DNA from: Pseudomonas mosselii
GTDB taxonomy: Bacteria > Pseudomonadota > Gammaproteobacteria > Pseudomonadales > Pseudomonadaceae
Length of the DNA stretch: 64,000 nucleotides
Direction: 5' to 3'
NCBI RefSeq assembly: GCF_005796105.1
Contig: NZ_VAUO01000007.1
Span: 62,001 to 126,000, forward strand
Both the position numbers and the translations under genes were made by a program. Below, piece after piece: positions 35,507 to 42,694 of the stretch (positions are counted from its first letter, which is position 1; each line of letters starts with the position of its first letter). The notes beneath the pieces were generated by a model. It worked only from the letters and a program-made list of their open reading frames with translations. It did not search any database and was not told where the DNA came from.

Positions 35507-36949
35507 CTACTCAGGCAGACGCGGCAGCACTTGATCCAACCGCTGGTGCAACGCGCTGCTGCTCGGCCAGTTGCGCAGCAAGCGCGCCCGGTCGCGGGCG
35601 AAGGCCGGGGCGAAGCTGAGCTGGGTCGCGTGCTGGCACGTAGCGTCGAGGTCGATCAGCGACCACTGGCCGTCGACCCAGAACAGGTTGTGGCCCTTGA
35701 AGTCACCGTGGCTGATACGCTCGCGAATCAGCTGCTGCATCAGGTGGACCAAGGCCTCGACCTGTTCGTCTGGGGCCTCGCCAGTGTCCACGAACGGAGC
35801 GAAGCACGCGACCAGGTCGGGGCCATCGATATGCTCGGTCACCAGGTAGGCACGGCTACGCAGCCCCAAGGTGCGGGTTTCCAGCACCGCCAACGGGCGC
35901 GGGGTGGCGATATCGAGGAATGCCAGGCGATTGCCTTCGATCCACGCATGCCAGGCCCGGCTCGGACGCCAGAAGCGCTTGAACCAATGGGCGGTACTTT
36001 TGATGTTGTAGCGTTTGAGCAACAGCGCACGCCCGTTCACTTCGACCCGCGCCACGCTGGCGGCGCCGCCAGTCTTGTACAACTGCCCCCGGTCGATCAG
36101 CGCATCGGCCTGCTCCAGCACCGGTAGCAATGCCTCACGCTCTTCACGGCGGATCGCACGCAACCCCGACAGACTGCGCTCGACGCTGAACAGCGTGCAT
36201 TCGCGCCCGGCTTTCTCCAGATAGTCCTTCAGGCGCCAGGCGCGCACCTTGTCCACCTGCTTGAGCAAGGCTTCAAGGGGCAATGCGTGTTCGGCGTTGG
36301 CCAACAGATAGTGCACCAGCGCCTCTTCGATGAACGGCTCCAGACGCTTGGGCAATTGCGCGAAGAACACCCCGAGGTTTTCCAGCACCCGCTGACGCGA
36401 AAGCTGCTGGCCTGGGGTCTCGGCCTTGATCCCGGCACCATCGATCAGGTACAGCCGACCGTCCTGGCGCAGCAGGTTGTCCAGGTGCAGGTCGTCTTGC
36501 CACAGCCCCTTGGCGTGCATCTGCGCCACAGCCGTCAACGCCTCACCGAGCACCTCATGCTGCGCGTCGGCCAGCATCGGCAAGTGTTCCACCTCGGCCC
36601 ACGCATCCCCCAGGCTCTGGGCGTGGTCGAGGAACTCGAACAGCAACCAGCCACCCTCGCCGTCCTGCAGGCCGTCAGCTAACAGGCGGGGCGTGCTCAG
36701 ACCCTGATCGGCCATCAGCCGGGCACCGTCCCGTTCGCGCTGGAAGTGCCGTGCGGCACTGCCGCCGACCAACAGCTTGGCCAGCACCTTGGTGCCGCGC
36801 CAGATACCTGCGCCCACATAACGCTGGCCAGGCAGCACCCGCAGCAGGCTGAGCAGTTGCAGGTCGGCAGGCCCTGCCGCATCGGCGAGGGTGATGGTCA
36901 GCGGCAGGGTCGGGCTGCGCCCGGCGGCCTTGAGTTCGGACAGGCGCAT
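35507..36949 (-). CDS. tandem-kinase LPS core protein (PA5006-like)
   Basis: A 480-aa protein with two kinase-like lobes. The first (about 30-225) has the catalytic loop QDDLHLDNLL and YLIDGAG in place of the metal motif. The second (about 270-470) has SHGDFKGHNLFW and LIDLDAT, a complete set. It is the last gene of the seven-gene LPS operon and overlaps wapQ as TGATG. Its location suggests phosphorylation of core sugars (or another surface substrate), by analogy with PA5006 of P. aeruginosa. Which lobe is active is not known; the second looks the more intact. Confidence 0.85.
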   Translation of the reverse strand: MRLSELKAAGRSPTLPLTITLADAAGPADLQLLSLLRVLPGQRYVGAGIWRGTKVLAKLLVGGSAARHFQRERDGARLMADQGLSTPRLLADGLQDGEGGWLLFEFLDHAQSLGDAWAEVEHLPMLADAQHEVLGEALTAVAQMHAKGLWQDDLHLDNLLRQDGRLYLIDGAGIKAETPGQQLSRQRVLENLGVFFAQLPKRLEPFIEEALVHYLLANAEHALPLEALLKQVDKVRAWRLKDYLEKAGRECTLFSVERSLSGLRAIRREEREALLPVLEQADALIDRGQLYKTGGAASVARVEVNGRALLLKRYNIKSTAHWFKRFWRPSRAWHAWIEGNRLAFLDIATPRPLAVLETRTLGLRSRAYLVTEHIDGPDLVACFAPFVDTGEAPDEQVEALVHLMQQLIRERISHGDFKGHNLFWVDGQWSLIDLDATCQHATQLSFAPAFARDRARLLRNWPSSSALHQRLDQVLPRLPE

Positions 36950-37701
36950 CAGCGGCCCTCTTTGTGGCGACGGCGTTGTGTCAGGCGTTGCATCCAGGTG
37001 CCGACCAACGCGCTGTCGAGCGGCTGTTCAAGGTAGGCAGACAACAGGACGCGCACGTCGGCCTCGGTCCAGGTATCGGCGCGGCGCAACAGCGGCTCCA
37101 GATCCTTGAGCCGATCACGCATGCCGAACAGCAGCGGGCGGGTCTTCTCCAAGTCGATCAACTGCGCCTGCCAGTCTTCGCGGCGCTCACGCAGGAAGAT
37201 GTGCTTAGGGTAGAAGCAGCCGTGTACCTGGCCGGCCCGGTGCAGCGTCCGGGCCAACTGGCCACAGGCGCGCAGGATGCCATCGCGCTGCGGCTCGGCC
37301 AGTTGTGGCCATTGGCCGAGCAACTGATCCAGGTCGCGCCAGTCGTCCAGGGCGCGGGTCATGAGCATGGCGCGGTGCTGTCCGCCTTGCTTGCGCTCGC
37401 CGTAGAACACCGCCTGCAACGCCGGGATGCCTAGCTTTTGGTAGCGGCTGATGTTGCGAAACTCGCGGGCCAGGGTCGGCTCGCCGAAGGGACGGTGCAG
37501 GGTCCGCGTGAGGTAATCGCTCTGGCGCTTGAGGTAGTAGCCCTTGCCCTCCAGCTCCAGGCGGAACACGCTGCTCCAACCGCCGCGCCCGGTATTGGGT
37601 TCGTCCACCGCGTCGAGCTGCAATGCCCACAGCGTCTCGAAATCGCTCAGGCCGTGGCGTTTGAGCAGCGCCTGGTCGGTGCTGGCCAGGTAATCGGTCA
37701 T
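36949..37701 (-). CDS. wapQ: WapQ-like LPS core kinase homologue, probable pseudokinase
   Basis: A 250-aa protein of the InaA/WaaP kinase fold. The nucleotide-binding Lys may lie in YYLKRQSDYLTR. The catalytic loop reads VHGCFYPKHIFLR, so the usual catalytic Asp position (HRD in WaaP) is Cys; the metal motif LIDLEKT is kept. Overlaps: ATGA with wapP upstream, TGATG with the tandem kinase downstream. Named by position in the waaFCGP-wapPQ order of P. aeruginosa. It may be an allosteric partner of WapP/WaaP rather than an enzyme; this is inference. Confidence 0.85.
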   Translation of the reverse strand: MTDYLASTDQALLKRHGLSDFETLWALQLDAVDEPNTGRGGWSSVFRLELEGKGYYLKRQSDYLTRTLHRPFGEPTLAREFRNISRYQKLGIPALQAVFYGERKQGGQHRAMLMTRALDDWRDLDQLLGQWPQLAEPQRDGILRACGQLARTLHRAGQVHGCFYPKHIFLRERREDWQAQLIDLEKTRPLLFGMRDRLKDLEPLLRRADTWTEADVRVLLSAYLEQPLDSALVGTWMQRLTQRRRHKEGR

Positions 37702-38432
37702 TCCCTTCCCTCGAAAAAGCTCAACACCTGACGCACACGCCGCTTGTCACGGGGGGTCAGGCGATCATGGCGACGGTACTGCAAGTAGAAACGCAGGCGC
37801 TGGGTCGCCGACAAGTGATACTTGGCGACCTTGTCCAGGCAGGCCAGGTCCTTGATCAGGCGATGGCGCAACATGAAACCGCGCCAGAAGTCCCCCGTCG
37901 GACAGTCGATGAAGAACACCGTACCCTGATCGTCCACCAGCAGGTTGCGCCACTTCAGGTCGTTGTGGGCAAAGTGGTGGTCGTGCATCTGGCGGGTGTG
38001 CCGCGCCAGTTGCCGGCTCACGTGATCGACCCAGGCGCGGTCGTGCAGGCGCGGGTCGTTACGCTCGGCCAATACCGAGAGGTCTTCGGTGCGCGGCAAC
38101 TCGCGGGTGACCATCGCCCCACGGCCAAACGACAGCCCGTTGCGCTCGAGCCCCCAGGCCACCACGTCAGCGGTGGGAATACCCCACTTGGCGAACTGCT
38201 TGAGGTTCTGCCACTCGGCCTTGATCCGCGGGCGTCCGAGGAAGCGGCGCATGTGTTTACCGGCGCCGGTGTAGCGCTTGACGTAGTAGTTGACCCCGTC
38301 ACGCTCGATACGAATGACCTCGCTCAACGGGTCACGGGTCAGGTGTTCGCCCTGCAAGGCGAACACCGCTTCGAGACTGCCAAAGTCCGCCGCCAGCGGC
38401 TGATAGCCTGGCGCCAGTGTCCAACCCGCCAT
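37698..38432 (-). CDS. wapP: WapP-like LPS heptose kinase
   Basis: A 244-aa InaA-family LPS kinase with YYVKRYTGAGKHMRRFLG (nucleotide-binding Lys region near residue 53), catalytic loop FAHNDLKWRNLLV and metal motif FFIDCPTGD. In P. aeruginosa WapP adds phosphate to the inner-core heptose. It is coupled by TGATG to waaP and by ATGA to wapQ. Acts on the cytosolic face of the inner membrane during core assembly. Confidence 0.87.
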   Translation of the reverse strand: MAGWTLAPGYQPLAADFGSLEAVFALQGEHLTRDPLSEVIRIERDGVNYYVKRYTGAGKHMRRFLGRPRIKAEWQNLKQFAKWGIPTADVVAWGLERNGLSFGRGAMVTRELPRTEDLSVLAERNDPRLHDRAWVDHVSRQLARHTRQMHDHHFAHNDLKWRNLLVDDQGTVFFIDCPTGDFWRGFMLRHRLIKDLACLDKVAKYHLSATQRLRFYLQYRRHDRLTPRDKRRVRQVLSFFEGRE

Positions 38433-39238
38433 CAGAGTGCATCCCCATAGCGTTGCTTGCGATCGTAGAGTTTTTGCGCCTTGCGTTCGAGCCAGGCGAG
38501 CAGCGCGGCTTCTTCCTTGAGTACCTGGCGCAGCGGACGCTGGAAGTATCCGCGTAGAAAGCGCAGCTTGTCGCGCCGGGTCAGGCCGATGTCCAGCGCC
38601 GAGAAGTACAGCGCAGCCAGGTCCTTGTCACGCCAGCGCCGGGTGATTGTCGCGCGGGTCTGCGCGCGATGCAGGTCGATCACCGACAGTTTGAAGTCAT
38701 CCGCCGTCACCGGACGGTCGGTGTGCAGCAAAAAGTGACAGATGTAGCAGTCACGATGGTTGACCCCTGCGCGGTGCATGCCACCGGTCATTTTCGCCAC
38801 TTCAGCGATCAGCGCGCGCTTGAGGCGCGGCTCAGGCGGCTGCTTGACCCAGTCGAGGCTGAAGTCTTCCAGGCTCACGGTGGGCGCCAGTTCTTCGGTG
38901 ACGATGAACGAGTGCTGGGTCGCCGGGTTGCTGCCGCGCTCGCCGTAGGCCACGGCAGTCATGGTCGGTACGCCGACCTCATGCAGGCGCTGGATGGCTT
39001 TCCACTCCTGGCCTGCGCCGAGCACCGGCAGCTTGGCGCTGAACAGGTTCTTGAAGATCTCGCCCCAGCCAATGCCGCGGTGGATCTTGACGAAGAACCC
39101 CTCGCCGTCGACTTCGGTACGCAGCGTCCGCCGGCCTTCCAGCTCGCGGTACACCTCGCCCTGCAATTGCTCGACCGCATCGAACGCGTCGCGCCCGGCC
39201 CACAGGCGCTTGAAGGGTTCGGCCAGCATCAGTTTCAT
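38432..39238 (-). CDS. waaP: lipopolysaccharide core heptose(I) kinase
   Basis: Kinase of 268 aa phosphorylating heptose I of the LPS inner core, essential for outer-membrane integrity in pseudomonads. The catalytic loop NHRDCYICHFLL keeps Asp as in E. coli WaaP, and VIDLHRAQ provides the metal-binding Asp. The N-terminal MKLMLAEPFKRLWAGRDAF is family-typical. It overlaps waaG by ATGA and wapP by TGATG. Confidence 0.95.
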   Translation of the reverse strand: MKLMLAEPFKRLWAGRDAFDAVEQLQGEVYRELEGRRTLRTEVDGEGFFVKIHRGIGWGEIFKNLFSAKLPVLGAGQEWKAIQRLHEVGVPTMTAVAYGERGSNPATQHSFIVTEELAPTVSLEDFSLDWVKQPPEPRLKRALIAEVAKMTGGMHRAGVNHRDCYICHFLLHTDRPVTADDFKLSVIDLHRAQTRATITRRWRDKDLAALYFSALDIGLTRRDKLRFLRGYFQRPLRQVLKEEAALLAWLERKAQKLYDRKQRYGDAL

Positions 39239-40359
39239 GCCTGTCCCTCGCCCAGGATCACATCGGCGGCATGCTGCGGCATGCTGTACAGATCGGCGCT
39301 GCCGGCGAAGGTCACGCCATTGCGCGACCAGGCGGCACGCGCCGGGCCGTCTTCAAGCATGCGTTGCAGGTACTGGTTGAGCTGCTCCTGCGCGAACGGA
39401 TCGTCCAGCACCAGGCCACTGTCGGCCTCGGCGATGTAGTGGGCATAGCCGCAGACTTTCGAGACCAGCACCGGCAACCCGGCGACCAGTGCTTCGAGCA
39501 GCACGGTGCCGGTGTTCTCGTTGTAGGCCGGGTGGATCAGCAGGTCGGCGCCCAGCAGGAAGCGCGGGATATCGCTGCGCCCCTTGAGAAACTGCACCTG
39601 CTCACCCAAGCCCAGCGCGGTGCTCTGCACCTGGAACAGCTTGGGGTCGTCCTGGCCGATGACCATCAACCGGGTACGCTTGCGCAAGCTTGCAGGCAGC
39701 GCGGCCAGGGCCTTGAGGCTGCGGTCTACGCCCTTGGTCTTGAAGCCCGAGCCGATCTGCACCAGCAGCAGTTGGTCGTCTGACAAGCCGAATTCACGAC
39801 GGAACTCGGCACGAATCGCATCGGCGTCAGCCGGGCGCCGGCGGTCCTGGGAAATCCCCGGTGGCAGCAGGTGGAAACGCGCCTGCGGCGTGCCGTAGTG
39901 CTTGATGAACAGCGGTTGCTGCACCTCGGAGATCATCAGGATCTCGGTACGCGCATCCTGGGCGAACACCGCACGCTCGTACTCGGCGAAATGCCGGTAG
40001 CGACCCCAGCGACGGTACAGGCCGCCGCGCAGGGTCTGGGCCTTGTCCTCGAAGCAGCCATCGGCGGCGTAGTAAACGTCCAGGCCGGGCATTTTGTTGA
40101 AGCCGATCAGCCGGTCCACTGGGCGCTTGGCCAGGTCGGCGTCCATCCAGGCGCTGAGCTTCTCGTTGCGGCGGTGGTTGAACAACGCCTTGACCGGCGC
40201 CACCAGCACCTCGAAGCCAGGCGGAATGTCACCTTCCCAGATCAGCGTGTAGACGCGGATCTGGTGACCACGCTTCTGGCATTCGAGTGCGATGCGCATG
40301 AAATCGCGTTGCAGCCCGCCGAAAGGGAAGTATTTGTAGAGCACGAAAGCCAGTTGCAT
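39235..40359 (-). CDS. waaG: LPS core glucosyltransferase I (GT4)
   Basis: Glycosyltransferase of the GT4/GT-B family, 374 aa, adding the first outer-core hexose. It has LYKYFPFGGLQRDFMRIA at the N-terminus (acceptor domain) and HPAYNENTGTVLLEALVAGLPVL, the E-x7-E donor-site motif, in the C-terminal half. The start is placed at ATG 40359, which overlaps the waaC stop codon (TGATG); an alternative TTG one codon earlier (40362) is less likely. Confidence 0.95.
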   Translation of the reverse strand: MQLAFVLYKYFPFGGLQRDFMRIALECQKRGHQIRVYTLIWEGDIPPGFEVLVAPVKALFNHRRNEKLSAWMDADLAKRPVDRLIGFNKMPGLDVYYAADGCFEDKAQTLRGGLYRRWGRYRHFAEYERAVFAQDARTEILMISEVQQPLFIKHYGTPQARFHLLPPGISQDRRRPADADAIRAEFRREFGLSDDQLLLVQIGSGFKTKGVDRSLKALAALPASLRKRTRLMVIGQDDPKLFQVQSTALGLGEQVQFLKGRSDIPRFLLGADLLIHPAYNENTGTVLLEALVAGLPVLVSKVCGYAHYIAEADSGLVLDDPFAQEQLNQYLQRMLEDGPARAAWSRNGVTFAGSADLYSMPQHAADVILGEGQA

Positions 40360-41417
40360 CAACGAACATCCTCAGCCAGCAGCAGCGCGCTCAAGCGGCC
40401 CGCCACATGCTCGGGATTCAGGCGAGTGAAGCACAACGGCCACTCGCGTTTGAGATCGAACCGGCGCAGATCCTCTGCGCTCGGCTTGTAGGTGCACTTC
40501 TTCTGCAGGCACGGGGCGCAGGCAAAGTTGCTCGCCTGGTGGATCTGGGCGCGTCCGTAGGCACCGGTCAGACCAGGGTTGGTGGGGCCGAACAGCGAGA
40601 TGGTCGGCACATCCAGCGCGGCCGCCAGGTGGCCAAGTCCGGTGTCCACGGCCACGCAGGCCTTGGCAGCGGCCAACACGCGGGCAACCCCTGCAAGGTT
40701 CAATTTGGGGAGCACCTGGCAGTTGTTCAAGCCTTGCGCAATCCGCTCGGCCCTGGCCTTTTCCGCAGGGTTGCCCCAAGGCAGCAGCACCTGCAACTTG
40801 CGCCGGCCCATACGCTCGGCCAGCTCGCGCCAATAGGCTTCGGGCCAGTGTTTGGTGGCCCAGGTGGTGCCGTGCAGGAACACCACGTAGGGTGCGACCG
40901 GTGGCAGTTGCAGACGGTTCAGGTCAAGGCCGTAATCGCCGACGCCTTCGGGAATGTCGTAGGCCAGGGCCAGGGCGAACAGCTGGCGTACCCGTTCGAC
41001 CGCGTGCTGGCCGAGGGCGACCGACAGACGCCGGTCATAGAACCTGCTGGCCAGACCTTCGCGTGCCGAATAGCGGTCGAGCCCGGCCACCGGAGCCTTG
41101 ACGTAGCGTGTCAGCCAAGCCGACTTGAGCAGCCCCTGGGCATCGATCACCAGGTCGTACTTACGCGCCCGCAGGCGCTGTTTGAACGCCTTCCACTCGC
41201 CACTCTTGAGGGTCTGCCAGAGGTTCTTGCGCCAGCGGCGAATCGCCACCGGGATCACCTGGTCGACCGCCGGATGCCAGGTGGGGATCTCGGCGAAGCC
41301 TTCCTCGACCACCCAGTCGAAGCGGATGCCGGGAATCGCATGGGCCGCATCGGTGAGCGCCGGGAGGGTGTGAATGACGTCGCCCAGCGACGACGTCTTG
41401 ATGATCAGTACCCGCAC
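40359..41417 (-). CDS. waaC: LPS heptosyltransferase I
   Basis: GT9 heptosyltransferase of 352 aa that transfers the first L-glycero-D-manno-heptose to Kdo. It opens RVLIIKTSSLGDVIHTLPAL, the conserved acceptor loop, and contains VAVDTGLGHLAAALDVPTI and LFGPTNPGLTGAYG (ADP-heptose-binding region). The start is GTG at 41417, immediately after the waaF stop codon (TGAGTG). Second gene of the operon. Confidence 0.96.
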   Translation of the reverse strand: MRVLIIKTSSLGDVIHTLPALTDAAHAIPGIRFDWVVEEGFAEIPTWHPAVDQVIPVAIRRWRKNLWQTLKSGEWKAFKQRLRARKYDLVIDAQGLLKSAWLTRYVKAPVAGLDRYSAREGLASRFYDRRLSVALGQHAVERVRQLFALALAYDIPEGVGDYGLDLNRLQLPPVAPYVVFLHGTTWATKHWPEAYWRELAERMGRRKLQVLLPWGNPAEKARAERIAQGLNNCQVLPKLNLAGVARVLAAAKACVAVDTGLGHLAAALDVPTISLFGPTNPGLTGAYGRAQIHQASNFACAPCLQKKCTYKPSAEDLRRFDLKREWPLCFTRLNPEHVAGRLSALLLAEDVR

Positions 41418-42467
41418 TCAGTCGACCTCGGCCAAGCTATCGATCAGGTTCGGACCACCCAGGCTGTGCAGGGCAGCAATGACTTTTCCAGGCTCCAGCA
41501 GACGCAGGCAATTGTAATGGCCGAAACGGCAGGTGCGCTCGAAGCACGGGCTGCATTCGATGCCGGTACGCACCACCTCGACCTGGTCGGCCAGCGGCGG
41601 CGTGAAGCCCGGCGAGGTCGAGCCGTACACGGCCACCAACGGGCGGTTCAGTGCCGCCGCCACGTGCATCAGGCCGGAATCGTTGGACACCACAGCATCG
41701 GCGCAGGACATCAGATCGATAGCCTCGGCCAGTGAGGTCTCGCCCGCCAGGTTGTAGGACTCTTCGCGCAGGCCCGGAATCAGTCGGTCGCGGATCTGCT
41801 CGCCGACAGGGTGGTCCTTCTTCGAGCCGAACAACCACACTTGCCAGCCCTGGCGGATCATCGCCTCGGCCACGGCAGCGTAATGCTCGCTCGGCCAACG
41901 CTTGGCCTCGCCGAACTCGGCGCCGGGGCACAACACCAGCAGCGGGCGGTCCAGCGCCAGACCGAATTTGGCCAGTGCGGCATCGCGGCTGGCGGCCTCA
42001 ATGCGCAAGCTCGGGCGTGGGTAGGGTTGCGGCAGCGGCGCATCAGGCGCATAGGCCAGGGCCATGAAACGCTCGATCATCAGCGGGTAGCGCGCCTTGT
42101 CCAGCTTGCGCACGTCGTTAAGCAGCAAGTAACGCATTTCGCCGCGCCAGCCGGTGCGCACGGGGATGTCGGCGAAGTACGGCACCAGCGCCGACTTGAG
42201 CGAGTTGGGCAACAAAATGGCCTGGTCATACTGACCCGCCAGCGACTTGCCGATGCGCCGACGCGTGGCCAACGCCAGCGCACCATGGCCGAGCGGGAAG
42301 CTCAAGGCCTGGCGCACTTCGGGCATGCGTTCGAGGATTGGCCGGCTCCATTCGGGGGCCAGCACGTCAATCACGCTGTCGGGGTGCTGTTGTTTCAGGC
42401 ACTGGAACAAAGTTTGCGCCATCACCATGTCGCCGACCCAGCTGGGGCCAATGATCAGTATTCTCAT
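41418..42467 (-). CDS. waaF: LPS heptosyltransferase II
   Basis: GT9 enzyme of 349 aa adding the second heptose to the inner core. It shows MRILIIGPSWVGDMVMAQTL, LVLCPGAEFGEAKRWP, VVSNDSGLMHVAAALNRP and AVYGSTSPGFTPPL. First gene of the seven-gene LPS operon. A candidate promoter lies about 60 bases upstream (TATAAA at 42526-42531, minus strand) and a structured leader lies between promoter and ATG. Confidence 0.96.
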   Translation of the reverse strand: MRILIIGPSWVGDMVMAQTLFQCLKQQHPDSVIDVLAPEWSRPILERMPEVRQALSFPLGHGALALATRRRIGKSLAGQYDQAILLPNSLKSALVPYFADIPVRTGWRGEMRYLLLNDVRKLDKARYPLMIERFMALAYAPDAPLPQPYPRPSLRIEAASRDAALAKFGLALDRPLLVLCPGAEFGEAKRWPSEHYAAVAEAMIRQGWQVWLFGSKKDHPVGEQIRDRLIPGLREESYNLAGETSLAEAIDLMSCADAVVSNDSGLMHVAAALNRPLVAVYGSTSPGFTPPLADQVEVVRTGIECSPCFERTCRFGHYNCLRLLEPGKVIAALHSLGGPNLIDSLAEVD

Positions 42468-42486
42468 GGGTTATCCAGAAACATTC

Positions 42487-42523
42487 GGGGAGGCTGCAGG
42501 CTGATCTGCAACCTGGCCTCCCC
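42487..42523 (-). promoter_or_regulatory. two-tier hairpin in the waaF leader
   Basis: The outer stem GGGGAGGC (minus strand, 42523-42516) pairs with GCCTCCCC (42494-42487). The inner stem TGCAG/CTGCA is enclosed. It lies 20-56 bases before the waaF ATG, at or just after the start point implied by TATAAA (42526-42531). There is no T-run, so it is not a terminator. Confidence 0.5.
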
Positions 42524-42581
42524 TCTTTATATTCAGGCTATGTGGCGCACAGTGTACCACTGCGGGCTGAGAGAGGTTTTC

Positions 42582-42687
42582 TGGGGCTGCTGCGCAGCCC
42601 TTTCGCGGCGCAAGGCCGCTCCTACAGCAAAGGCGTTCCCCCTGTAGGAGCGGCCTTGTGCCGCGAAAGGGCCGCAAAGCGGCCCCA
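42582..42687. repeat. REP-type long inverted repeat with 46-bp arms
   Basis: Arms 42582-42627 and 42642-42687 are near-perfect inverted copies around a 14-base centre. They contain the putida-type CTGTAGGAGCGGCCTTG and CCGCGAAAGGGCCGC blocks. It lies between the divergent-looking ends of waaF leader and glnE stop; it could end glnE transcription (minus strand). The same element occurs at 55102-55218. Confidence 0.85.
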
Positions 42688-42694
42688 AAAACGC

